This document shows positions 47,403 to 58,265 of a stretch of DNA of 64,000 nt, piece by piece (the stretch's first letter is position 1; each line of letters begins with the position of its first letter). The notes beneath the pieces are model-generated. The model was not told where the DNA came from. It did no database searches and saw only the letters and a list, made by a program, of their open reading frames with translations. The translations under genes were made by a program, and so were the position numbers. Origin of the DNA: Kappaphycus alvarezii (Eukaryota > Rhodophyta > Florideophyceae > Gigartinales > Solieriaceae); the NCBI GenBank assembly GCA_002205965.3, contig NADL03000740.1, forward strand, positions 1,984,001 to 2,048,000, in the 5' to 3' direction.

Positions 47403-49900
47403 TCAACCAGTATCACGAATTGAACACGAACTACTCATCCCGTTGTTTTCTTCCTCACCAGCGGGAGACTCCCCATCGTTGCCCCTCTCTTTCCGCATCT
47501 GCATCTCCCTTTCGTTGTCCTTCTGTCCCTGTTTCTGCGTATTTGAGAACTTGACCACTTCAGGAGGCTCCCCCGAGTCAACAATCAAGCAAGCATTCCA
47601 TATATCGTCGCAAGCGTGATCTCCAATTACACCTACTAAGCCGGCATTCAAATTGTCTTTCTCTACAACTTGAGGCTGAACCGCCTGTGTCGTCTGAAGC
47701 ACTATTTCCGGCCCTGTTTCTTCTGTTGCGCCCTGTCCTTGGGTGTCTATCAATGTAACTTCATCTTGTTGTATGTAAATTGCTGTCTGAGCAATACATA
47801 CATTACTTGTATTGATCCGTCGACGCGAAAATGGCGCTGCGCTTGTTGCAGTATTACTATCACCCCAGCATAGACTTTTTTGGGCTCATCTTCTAGCCGC
47901 TTACGACTGTGCTCCCCTTACGTCTTGAAAACGAACTTTTTAGCTGATAGCATCGAACTCAGGAACTCAGACTGTACCTTTGTCTTCTTTGCTGATTCTA
48001 CTATATCGACCATGAACTACAACGAAACGTTGGCAAAAATGTCTTCACACATCTTATGATATACAGTAAGAACCTGCGCGAGAATCGGAGCTACCTTATA
48101 CACTGCCTCTGCCATTTCAACTGGTGGCTAGCCCTCTTTATTTTCTCCATCTGTAACCTCCTGTTCCATAACAGTTACATGAAAGCCGTACAGTTCTTGC
48201 AGCAGAAAGGCAAGCCTCTCGATCTGCGACCATAACTTCCGCATGAAAGCTGCGTGAACTTGTACATGACAGTAAAACTTTTCGTTCTCGCTATAGCCGG
48301 CAAAAGTCGTATTCGAAAACGTTGTTTGATTCTTCCCCTTCATTTTTCTATACAAAACAACATATCCTCCCCTCCTGTAATTGGAAGAAAAGCTCAGAAT
48401 ACTCCATCTCTATAGCAGTAATTGCCTATTCCCTGCTGATAATAGATCAAAGACGTTGCGAAATCGAGCTAATTGCGGTCGGCAGAGCGCGACTTGACGA
48501 TAACTCTACAAATACTTGCGTTATCTCTGAACTCCTTCCACGTATTACTTGACTGATCCAGGCCTTCAGATTCGTAAATGGACATCGTAAATTTCTTTAC
48601 TTCTTTTTCCAATTGAGAGCTCCTGGTAAAAGAAGTTCCACAACTGTGTCCTGTCTTTGAAGAGGTCCAGCAGGTACTGCACTTTTCTTTCCAATTTTGA
48701 CGCTACCTTCGACAACAAAAAATGCATTACAATGTATTAGTTGAAATGCCAAATATCGAACGCTGTATCTCATCAATTCCTTTCGAAACCTTCCTGTAAA
48801 ATCAATTCCCACCGAATCAGCCCATACCTCAATTCCCTTCATAAACAAGAAATTCCCTAAAACGCAACTCATATGAAAAAAGGTAGGTCAAAACCAGGAG
48901 ATATTGAACCTAAAGACATCATAGTGCGCGCATTTCTTTTCAATCGAAACGCAAATGACGCTCTTTGGCTCTCTATAACACGACCAACTTTCTTTTTTTG
49001 CTCTCTTTTTGGTACTGCTCTTCTATGGAATTCCCTAAATCGCGTCTTCAGTTCTTCAATGCCGCGTTTACATCACTAAGAGCAGATTTCAGCATTCTTC
49101 CTTTCACTCCAATTTTCATTAGACAAGAAAGCATAGTGCGGTACTCCGCAATCCTTAGTTCGTGATACGTGCAAACCACTTTCGACTTGATTTTCGATAG
49201 CTTCCCTTCTCGAGTAAACCCACCACATCACGAAATTTTCCAATAAGCCATCATCAACATTCGATTTTACTGTTTTGGCAAAATGGTTTCCATCCTGGTC
49301 TAGAATAGAAAACATAATCTGGCTATACGGAACAGTAGAAACCAGAACAAGCGCCCATGTTCATTGGCCTCGACGAGAATGTCGGGGTCTGCGAAAGAAA
49401 GCAGCAGGTTAATTGCAGCTGGCTCGATTCTCTTTACTGCTAGTGTCTTGTCCACCGCATACTGTATGTCTAAGAAGTTAAATTCTGTGCATGATCTGGT
49501 TCTGAACATCAGGATCAGCGCCATGAATTGCCGCCACACTTCATTTGATATCAGTAGATGACACAGGTAGTTGTGTCGATAGGGTAACACAGTGGCGAGA
49601 CAACGAAACCATTGGCCTTCGCGGTTTCACGTAGTTTTGGAACGGTAACAAGTACTGAAATTGGGACTAGTATCTGGTCGGGTATGAATGACTCTCATAC
49701 AAGGGTTGTTCTCGTGCGAAAACAAGAGATTCGGATGATTTCGGCCAAGTCAGAAGCGAAAACGTCTTACGTTGGGGCTAACTGTCAATGTTCAATTAAT
49801 TACGGTAACGGCTGTGTGTTACTATGGCGACACATCAAGCATCACCAGGTATACGACTTTCCGTAATTCAGTCGCCGACTTACATCCTGAAAATGCCCTG
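47403..49900 (-). pseudogene. unidentified long broken coding tract
   Basis: Reading from 49.77 kb down, protein-like blocks follow one another in changing frames: DVFASDLAEIIRISCFRTRT, IPDQILVPISVLVTVPKLRE, AVKRIEPAAINLLLSFADPD, DQDGNHFAKTVKSNVDDGLL, MKGIEVWADSVGIDFTGRF, RKLWSQIERLAFLLQELYG, and a C-terminal Glu/Gln-rich acidic tail (47753-47403). I recognise no domain. The spread over 2.4 kb on one strand without a credible competing frame suggests one decayed gene or an element ORF. It starts 28 bases beyond Copia element B's right target duplication. Confidence 0.35.
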
Positions 49901-50920
49901 AGAGTAATGCAGATAAAAACACCCAATACGACCGCTCTGGGGGTGTCACGGTCGGATGAGCGTTGCGAATATGTTACATTCTTTGTACGCATAATTGAAG
50001 ATGTCTGAAAATGAGATGGGTACATTCTCTATACGTGTACGGGTTCTGTAAGATATGAAATGTGGGCCATTTTTCTTTTGTAAAGATCCCTAATGATTGA
50101 AAATAGGATACCTAGATTTCATGATTTGATCCCGACCGATGGCTGTGCTACGATGAAGTTTTCTCAAAAATTGCGGCGTTTTTTCCATCTGCATCAGCAC
50201 TCTGTACTGTACTGTACAGTTAGTAAGCATGACGCGGCCCGTCTGCTGGTTATTAAGATACAGCTTGCGTTACGAATACTTTTCGTATGTGTACTACAGG
50301 TGCATATTATTTTTTGAATGGGACATGTACTTCTTGGGACCAGTTTGATAATGAGTTAAGCCGTACCGCGCCCGATTGCCGAAAAGATGCCGTGATGATT
50401 TTATCCCGCACCGCACCCGACTTCTGAAAAGACGCCGACCCGAAGTTGAAGATTGAGCGGAGATGCTGAAAGCTGGTCCCATCTGTAGGATCGCAGGCTG
50501 GTGAAGTACTACCCGTTGGCCGGAGACTTTCATTAGAGGGATGTAATGCAGAGGGTTACACAGGATGGCGTTGGATGAGGCTAAGTCTGGGGATACAATG
50601 GGCAGAGCCTCCTCGGGAAGGCTGGGGATGAATGTGTATAAGTTTGGACGCACAAATACTAGCGACGCCCGCAGCATGGGCTTATGGTCGCGGATAGACT
50701 CTGTAGAAGAAAGTAGATGACACTGGATGAAGTAGGTACGATTCCAGAGGTATCCTAGCGATTGCACTGACTGATTTTATCTACAAAACACCCTCCAACC
50801 AGATCTTCTACCGAGTTGACCGCAAAGTACCTTCAAAACGGCCGGTTATTTGCTATGAGCAACCCAGATCAGGACGGATCATCGGCCGGTGGTTTATCAG
50901 CAGTACTTTACAGTGCTATG
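49901..50920. other. spacer before Copia element C
   Basis: This has a GTACT repeat at 50206-50220 and a 157-codon minus frame (50767-50294) that I do not accept. The 17-mer starting taatgattgaaaatagg at 50091 recurs at 57186, on the other side of the element. Confidence 0.35.
50916..50920. repeat. target-site duplication, left (CTATG)
   Basis: CTATG precedes the 5' LTR of element C; CTGTG follows the 3' LTR at 57083-57087. Confidence 0.5.
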
Positions 50921-51034
50921 TGTAGGAGATTACAGTAAGTACAGTATCACCACAGATTAAGTACCAGCTGCCGCGTCTCCGCCGAGGCACTTCCGATCCG
51001 ATCATCCATCACCAGTAAACCACTGCTTCCTACA
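50921..51034 (+). repeat. 5' LTR of Copia element C (114 bp)
   Basis: It begins TGTAGGA and ends TCCTACA, perfect 7-bp terminal inverted repeats with TG...CA ends. It contains a GTAAGTACAGTA segment related to the window's GTACA repeats. Confidence 0.9.
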
Positions 51035-51047
51035 CGGTAGCATCGCT
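51035..51047 (+). other. primer-binding site of Copia element C
   Basis: CGGTAGCATCGCT follows the LTR with no gap and matches element B's site TGGTAGCATCGCC apart from the first and last bases, so the two families use the same tRNA primer. Confidence 0.65.
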
Positions 51048-51228
51048 TTTCTACGGGCTCGTGTCTCTCGCCGCGTGAACCTTCCAACGATCTGGACGCA
51101 AAGTCAACTAGCTTGAGGTCTCCTCGCTAACGACAAAGATCACCCAAATCCCCACATTACAAACACCCCAAAACACCTTTCAACCCCCATTCTCCGTCGC
51201 ACCTTTACCCACCGATCTACGCCATCCA

Positions 51229-52720
51229 ATGCCGAATGCTTCTCAAGACACTCCGCAAGCTCCTTCACGGCATCCGAACCCAGCCCAACTGCAGATGATG
51301 GAACAAATCAAGGGATTTCTGAAACGGACCCAAGCATTACGTCGCGAAGAGGCATGGCCATGTTTCATGGATGGCATGACGATCGTATACGTCAAGGGGT
51401 TCATAATCAGCTCAACGAACACTTTCAGTGGTTCGTGGATCCCTATTCTATCTCAGATATTGATCCATTCTGGAAGCTGACACTCTTTCAAATCCCATGT
51501 ACATTCGATGGTTTTTGCAGGGCACGCAACACGCAGTGAATCGAAAATATCATCAGGGAAAAATTTTGTTGGAGAAGAACCGTTCAACGAGGAAGATTCG
51601 TACTATGGTGAAGCAGATACATTCGAAACCTCCGATGACCCCTCCAGCTCAATCGTTGTCGAGATCAAGCAGAAACTGGACTTGACAGAAAGCATCCAGA
51701 CAACTATATCGATATTTGGTCCATCAGATCGCCAAATAGGTGAAGAAAAAGAGCCATTCTTCCAACGCATCCAACCCATTCTGGACCAAATGGAAGCTTC
51801 TCAGATACCAACCGAATTTCGGGTCACGGTGTTATTCTCCGTCCTGACTGGAAAATCTCGGCAAGCGGCTACCAAAATTCGAACAAACAACATCAAGCTG
51901 GATGAATTCGTTCAGAATCTGTGCAATCTGATCCTCTACGAGCCCAACATCCAAGCAAGGAAAATCAACCGCTGGAACACAATATCATTCGATACATTCC
52001 GGACTAAGTGCTAGATATAGCACGAGGAAGCTTCAATGTGCATCTACCACGTCGTAACATACTACCGCGATCTTCCTGCCTTCATGTCAGCACCTAAATT
52101 AGTTCTGAACCGCCTTCGAGACAAATTCAAGGGAGAGACATGGTGCAAGACACTCTATGAGAAACACTCATCTCATCAAACTCCGGCCGTATTTGCAGAA
52201 TTCCTCAAAACCACAGCTTCCAATTTCGATGACCAATACCGCTCTCAAACCACACAAAACTCAGGAACATCCTCTTATCACATCCAAAAAGACAACCCGC
52301 AAAAAATCGATCATACGCTACACTTGCAGCCGCATTCTTTGCAAAGACACAGCACACAACATTCCATCGACGCCCCGCCAAGTATCGCCAGAAGTCTTCA
52401 TTTTACCGCAAGAACACGCATCGCTACCGCCAGATTCCAACCTCATTGCGCAGGGGACAAACCATTTGCAAAGAATGTGAGATGCCTGGACACACCTTCG
52501 TTTTGCCCCGAGAAGACCAAATACACAAGCCGCCTCCATCGCTTCAAAAACATCGAAACAGCTGCTCACATGGTACTTGAAACGGCGACAACGATCCAGA
52601 CGACACAACCGAAGAGCTCGTCGCATTTCTCGACTCCGAACTCTCCGATCCGACGCGGACAAGACCCTCAGAAGACCGAAATCGAAGAATGGATCTGTAT
52701 CCTTCCTGGATACCATTGGT
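51229..52720 (+). pseudogene. Copia element C gag
   Basis: The ATG at 51229 starts MPNASQDTPQAPSRHPNPAQ, then after a frame break comes an acidic segment. A gag-like region follows with EKEPFFQRIQPILDQMEASQ, ATKIRTNNIKLDEFVQNLCN and, from 52036, MSAPKLVLNRLRDKFKGETW. I see no intact zinc knuckle, though a Cys-containing piece lies near 52480-52510. Stops separate three frames. Confidence 0.65.
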
Positions 52721-52859
52721 AACAAGACGCCACACAATGATGCGATAAGCAGTCCATCATCAGCGTTCAACGTTGCATCCACGCCCGGCTCCAATTTTTC
52801 TCTTCAATCCCTCCAAGCTGGCATTGACGAAATGGACATAAAACTTCGTCCAAAACGTC

Positions 52860-53390
52860 CTGAACAACATGCTCATCGACCCCGGAGCTCACCGAAATCT
52901 GTGCTTCACGGACTGGTTAAAGAATGTCGGCTGGAAACCAATTCGTATTGAGACACTCCCGGAACCCACTAAACCTTTTCGCTTCGGTGGCGTTCCCATT
53001 GCGGCACTACACGCCGTATGCCTCGTCTCCAGACTCACTGACAACCCGGAGGCTCCCACACGCTCCGCCTCGTCGCTTTTGTTCTCCCCCAACTCCCATC
53101 CCCTTCCTCCTCGACTTGCAGAGCGAAAGACACCATTCCTTCGACATCTGTCTCCAAACAGACTCCCACAGCAGCCACCTCAAAGTCCACAAATGGAATT
53201 CAACCCACCCACTAATCGTCGAATCCCACTTCTGGACGTACTTCGAGCCACTGTCGCACGATCGGGATCCCTCATTTTGCCGGGACAATCTAATCACTGA
53301 CGCACTCAACATTCAGCACTCTCCTCTGAGATACCATGGCTTCTGGACCACCCCATCGCCACAAACTCAACACTGTTCACCATAACACCT
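52860..53390 (+). pseudogene. Copia element C protease and linker
   Basis: MLIDPGAHRNLCFTDWLKNV near 52870 matches a retropepsin start, D-P-G-A for the usual D-S/T-G-A, followed by FRFGGVPIAALHAV. The next frames carry HLKVHKWNSTHPLIV. Confidence 0.6.
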
Positions 53391-54280
53391 CCGTGGGAAC
53401 GATACGGCTGGCGATCCAAGCTATCCATCGAAAACGTCGATCATCTGCAGAAAGCTCTCCGCCACCCAACCGACAGCTCGCTCATCAACCTGTTCCGGCA
53501 GCAATCAAAGAGAAGGAAATTACCAGCCCTAACGGCACGAATTCGGAAGCAACAAGCCGAATGCAGACAATAGAAACCGTCGAACTTCCCCGCGTCCCTA
53601 AACTGGCAATTCCAGCTCCGGCGACATCAAACATAGCAGTGTCCTTAGACGTCATGCCGTCCAACGTGTATTCATCCTACGTCAAGTTTCTTGTCATGTT
53701 AGATTACGGGGACAATATCCTGAAACTGGCATACCTCCGCGATGACTCAGCATAAAAAGCCTTCCGGGCCTATCTATACCAATGGATATCCAACTTCAAC
53801 TCACCGCTCTTCACCATCGTCGACCGGGGATCCAATTTGGTCAATACGCTCATGGCCGATAACCTTCGCCCCCCTAATTCCCAACTCTGCGCGATACCAA
53901 CAAAATCAACATGGTCTCTCTGCTCTAATGAAAGATCACATCGGTTCCTGCACAAAGCAATAGACAAAATACTTCTCAACCCGCAATTCGAACCTGGTAC
54001 CGGGTACGAGCAGCTCATGGCCGAGGTGGAAATGGCCTGGAACTTCACGCAACAGACGAACCGCGTGCTAACGCACTTCAATCGATTCGGTACAATGCCC
54101 TGCGTCCGCGGTGGAAGGACAGAGGACCCTCCACTTTCGAGCGCAACGCAGTCGCGGAGATAGCACGCACGGAAACAGAGAAGCACCGTGCCGATGCAGT
54201 CATTCAGAAGGCACTCAACCCTCGACATCGCCAATTACTTAACCTACGGACCTTTTCTGTCGGTCAAAAATCATGGTTCC
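53390..54280 (+). pseudogene. Copia element C integrase
   Basis: LYQWISNFNSPLFTIVDRGS near 53780 holds the second catalytic-Asp region (V-D-R-G-S-N). SNERSHRFLHKAIDK near 53930 holds the catalytic Glu region, and YEQLMAEVEMAWNFTQQTNR follows. The same blocks appear in the old copy at 20.1-20.4 kb. Confidence 0.7.
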
Positions 54281-54879
54281 ACAGAAAGCGCAGAGTGTGG
54301 CGCCAAGGAATCGTCGCAGTTGCGAAACCTCAAGTCACAGTGACCTTCGACGGAAAGCAGTACCCGACCCACGAGACTCGGATCCGGCCGTTCTTCGGCG
54401 AAATCTCCCTGCCTTCCGAGATAAAGGAACACGATGGTTCAGAAGACGCCGGTGCACTCGACAAACCGTATCAAACCACGTCAACAGCAGAGTACCTCAG
54501 TCAACCAGTCGAATCCGAACCACGCCCCGTTATGAACCTCAACGCTGTCCACAGCACAGTTTACACCGCAACGTCGAAAGGGAATAATCGCCCAAACCAC
54601 ATCTCGACAGACGATGACGTCATCGTGCTTCGACTATCTCACTCTCCATGTGGTGTAGTAGACGCAACGGAAATAGAGTTCGTACCGACGCAAATTATGA
54701 TCGAATCAAAGATGACCAACTCGTGCTCCTCACATCCGCCGAGAAAATCCGATCCCTGTCAAAACTCCCAGCGGATCAGCAAAAGGCATTCGCAGAAGCC
54801 AAGGAAGAAGGAATACGATTCATGATAAAAGGGCCGGTCACTGCTGTTCCACAGACCACCTAGACGACTCCAACGAGCT

Positions 54880-56285
54880 TCAACCGGTGAAGTGGACCTT
54901 GATCATCAAACGATCTCCAACCGCCTCCCCACCTATTCGATTCCGAGCAAGACTTGTGAGCGCAGCACACCTCTCCTCACTACGCCACTCCATAACCGGC
55001 AACGCACCGACTATCGCCTTGAGCTCTCTCCGTATCTTACTGGCTATAATTCCAACGTGGGACGCACAACTCCAATCTCAAGGTGAATCCATCACACTGA
55101 TTGTCAGAAATGTCACAAAAGCCTACCTCCAGAGAAATCCCACAAAACGGCTCATACACTATGAAACCCCACCGGAGTACTTCCGGTTTTACCCGAAGAA
55201 GAGCGGATTCGTCTGGAAAGCCAACGTCCAGATGTATGGCCAGCTAGAGGCCGGCAGATACTGGAACGGAAAAGTTATCCCGTGGTGTGGGAGAACACCC
55301 TTGACTACAAGGAGTGTTTGTATGACCCTCCCTTCTGCTCAGCCCGACCCAGAATGCCTTGACAGCCATGTGTATCGACGACGCAGCAACCGCGATGCAG
55401 ACATCCAAGATTTCAGAAGAAGCAAAGCTCGCAAGAGATTCCTTCGCAGAGACGCCCGACACCCCCCACCGATTTCAAAGGGATTGGTATCCAACGTCAC
55501 GGATCTGACATGACCATTACGCAGCGCGCCGATGTTTCGAAGATAACAATTCCGTCTGAGCTGAATAAGTTACCAAAACTCGAACTCAATAGGCCCTTGA
55601 CCTCAGACGAAGCATCTTGGCTACGCTCCGACACCGGAAAACTCACATGGATTGCAGTCGGAACGATCCCATGTTCATTCTTCCAGGCAAGCATCGCACT
55701 CCAGAAGAACATGGACCAACAATTCTCCCCTCTTTCGGTACTACGAAACACACGTCAATTACTTTCATCAGTCCAGAAAAATGATATGGCAGCCATCTGG
55801 TACATCCCACTCGACCCTGACACACTCCATATCCGTCTGCATTCGGACGTCTATTTCCAGAACCTGGACACTAAGCACTCTCAGGTCGGATTCATCATCG
55901 GATTTGCAGACAGAGACGACCACATCAACGTCGTACACTGGCACAGTTCCCGCGCACCAAGACGCTCCCACTCCACGGAGTAGTCCGAACTGATGGCCTT
56001 AGACGTCGCCCTCCGCAGCATTGAAAACATATCGCACGTCATCTTCGATCTTGCAAGAGAATAGTTCCGATTTTCGCGTACATCGATTGCGAGACTTTGC
56101 GGGCCAACCTGATGAATTACACAGTCTCATACATTCCAAAAATTGGATACCGATGTCGCGAGCTCATCTCTAGAGAAAAGATCGCCTCAGTATGCTTTAT
56201 CCCTGGCACGCTCAACCCCGCAGATGCCATGACCAAAGCGAATCCCAACAAGATTCTTAAATCCATACTGAGCACAAAAAAATGA
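54880..56285 (+). pseudogene. Copia element C reverse transcriptase and RNase H
   Basis: RT: ARLVSAAHLSSLRHSITGNA near 54950, SITLIVRNVTKAYLQRNPTK near 55090 (R-D-x-x-x-A-Y; the catalytic Asp reads Asn), MYGQLEAGRYW near 55230. The metal-binding D-D box is recognisable only as CIDDAA near 55370, across a frame change. GKLTWIAVGTIPCSFF follows near 55640. RNase H: HIRLHSDVYFQNLDTKHSQV near 55825 and VVHWHSSRAPRRSHSTE, ending with CFIPGTLNPADAMTKANPNK near 56200 and a stop at 56285. Confidence 0.8.
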
Positions 56286-56366
56286 GTCACTCCAAGCAAA
56301 CGCGTCTTCATGCTGCAGGACTAACCGTATCGTAACCTTAATTGGATTCCAACCACAAAAGTCCTC

Positions 56367-56930
56367 ATGCCAGACGATAGGACGAACGGTCAAAACTGCG
56401 ATTCGGGACAAAGAAGAGAAACAAACAAGGCAGAGATCACAATGGTTAGTCACTCATCCGAACGTCTCACAGGCACCCACCATTCTGGCTCGGAGGAGGC
56501 ACCACTGCTAGCTTCACCAAGTCGTAGTCCCCTAACCCAGAACCCACCCCATAGGGGCTCGGAGGATCGAGCACTGTCCAACGAGCGGCACTCCCCCGAA
56601 GGGTTCTCGATATTCAGCGCACCTAGTGTCGGAAGCTTTCACCCCACTATGCTGGGCTAGAGTGGACATAGTCCATTTATGTTGCTCAAACTGAGCAACG
56701 ACGTGACTTCGGCCAACAGTAGCAGCCCCTACTCACCGAGATGGTGGATACGCCGAAGACCTCATGACTTTATCGCTACCAGTCTACCTTTTATAGAGAA
56801 TTCTCTGGAGTCAAAAGCATTGGCCGGAAATCCGGAAAAGATCGACATGGAAACGGTCGCCAAAGAAGCCCGGGAATGGCTGTCGGATTTATCATGTCGT
56901 CGTCCTAAACCGGTATTTTTTTTGGCCTAG
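56367..56930 (+). pseudogene. extra frames between RNase H and 3' LTR of element C
   Basis: Two adjacent plus frames (56367-56660, Ser/Pro/Arg-rich; 56679-56930, containing SLPFIENSLESKALAGNPE and VAKEAREWLSDLS) occupy the region after pol. Copia elements usually have little here. No known domain is seen, and there is no signal peptide or membrane segment, so an envelope-like role is not supported. Confidence 0.35.
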
Positions 56931-56948
56931 GTCAGTGTCATAACTTTT

Positions 56949-56970
56949 GAAAGAAAGAGAAGAGGGAAGG
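56949..56970 (+). other. polypurine tract of Copia element C
   Basis: Twenty-two consecutive purines (gaaagaaagagaagagggaa then gg) run up to the 3' LTR. Confidence 0.8.
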
Positions 56971-57082
56971 TAGGACATTACAGTAAGTACAGTACCACCA
57001 CACATTAAGTACCGGCTACCCCGTCTCCTCTGAGGCATTTCCGATCCGATCATCCATCACCAGTAAACCACTGCTTCTTACA
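56969..57082 (+). repeat. 3' LTR of Copia element C (114 bp)
   Basis: It aligns end to end with 50921-51034 with about ten substitutions; the first base has changed, so it starts GGTAGGA. It ends TCTTACA. Confidence 0.88.
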
Positions 57083-57291
57083 CTGTGCACTTCAGTGTGC
57101 ACTTCACGGTATACTCAAGAGTTTGACAATCATTGATCGGCATGAACAAAATTTCCCTCAAGAAGGGGGGGAAATTGGGGTGTTTTAATGATTGAAAATA
57201 GGTTAGCCTATGTTCCAAAGCGCATCAAATAACTGGTACAAGTGGTCGGCATGGGGGAACCAAGAAACGGAGTTAATCCGGTTCAAAGTCG

Positions 57292-57840
57292 CTAGAAGGC
57301 CGAAGCGAGACCAGCCAGCAGGCAGGCCGCGTTGGACGTGGCAGCGGCCGCAGCGTGCCTTTGCATGAATATCCCGCGAACCTTCCCGTATGATTCCATG
57401 GCCCTGACTGCAACGCTTCTTGCCATTCGGTTATGACGGCTTAAGCGTCTGGCTGCCAACCGCCGAGGGTGGATATGGGCACGGGGATGAGTCTGCCTCG
57501 AGAGGAAGTAGCGATGAAAGATTGGTACTTTCTGTGCTTCGCTGCTCGGGCGGCGTTAAGGGAGGTCAAGGGTTTGAACGTGTTAACTCCCCTGTTCGAT
57601 GGCGCGAGAGGATTCACAAAGGTGATGTCGAAGAACTCAGTCCCCCGCGGCTTCCTATTGCCCGAATATCCGGTCTTGTGCGGTGGAGGCCTCTCGCGGC
57701 TCTGCGACGGGATGGCGGGCGGCTTTGGCCAGGTCCCTAGCCAAAAGGTTCACTTGCCGGTCGTGAAGGATGCTCCTGTGCAGGCCGTGCAGGCAGTGGA
57801 GGAGGTGGTCACCATAGACGTCTAAGGTTTGGGGGCAGAG
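57292..57840 (-). pseudogene. second C-terminal relic of the non-LTR retrotransposon
   Basis: CPQTLDVYGDHLLHCLHGLH near 57835 is the C-x(n)-G-D-H-x-L-x-C zinc-binding motif that follows the LINE-type reverse transcriptase, and LHDRQVNLLARDLAKAARHP comes next. The antisense of 57610-57470 gives TFVNPLAPSNRG and LTSLNAARAAKHRKY, homologous to 5.1-5.2 kb. SVAVRAMESYGKVRGIFMQR runs to a stop at 57292. Three frame changes are present. It lies 210 bases beyond Copia element C. Confidence 0.65.
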
Positions 57841-58265
57841 AATGAAAATGAATTTAAGATTTGTTTGGTTCTCTCGTATAAAATGTGGCATACGTGGATA
57901 CGTACAGTAATTTTTGGAAGTTTCCGTTTTGGGCAACTCTCGATTCTAGTTGAATACTGCACATTTTTTGGCATTGAGCAGGCCTGTAAGGAATGTTATT
58001 TAGTGTTACCCATTAGTCACGACTTATCCCGCACAACGCCCTAACGGCGTAAAACCGACCACATCTTCTATACATTGAAATAACCCAAAAATTCCTCCAT
58101 TTTTAGCCCGAGCGGCAGTTGATCCGATACGAGACTTCGGGCGATGTCCGGGTGGAGCTTCGGCTTGGTGTGGAGACTTGCTACGCGAATCCTATCGTGA
58201 AGCTGCATCTGTGCCCCTGTGCCTTCGCAATTTGCCGTTCGCCGTTCGGCGGCTTCATCATTTCA
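57841..58265. other. upstream region of the F-box/JmjC gene
   Basis: The frame continues open upstream of 58266 to about 58119 but without another ATG. No other feature is seen. Confidence 0.4.

Larger units (their letters stand above)
50921..57082 (+). mobile_element. complete Ty1/copia LTR retrotransposon C with very short LTRs
   Basis: This has 114-bp direct LTRs, a primer-binding site directly after the 5' LTR, gag, protease, integrase, RT and RNase H in Copia order, two further open frames, and a strong purine tract touching the 3' LTR. Stops and frame breaks occur throughout. A much older copy is at 18.9-21.8 kb. Confidence 0.9.

Noticed and set aside
50294-50767. 157-codon minus frame
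   Set aside because: No recognisable motif, biased composition, lies in a spacer, and there is no conserved block on either strand.
56367-56930. envelope-like gene in element C
   Set aside because: No signal peptide, hydrophobic segment or Cys pattern; listed only as extra open frames.
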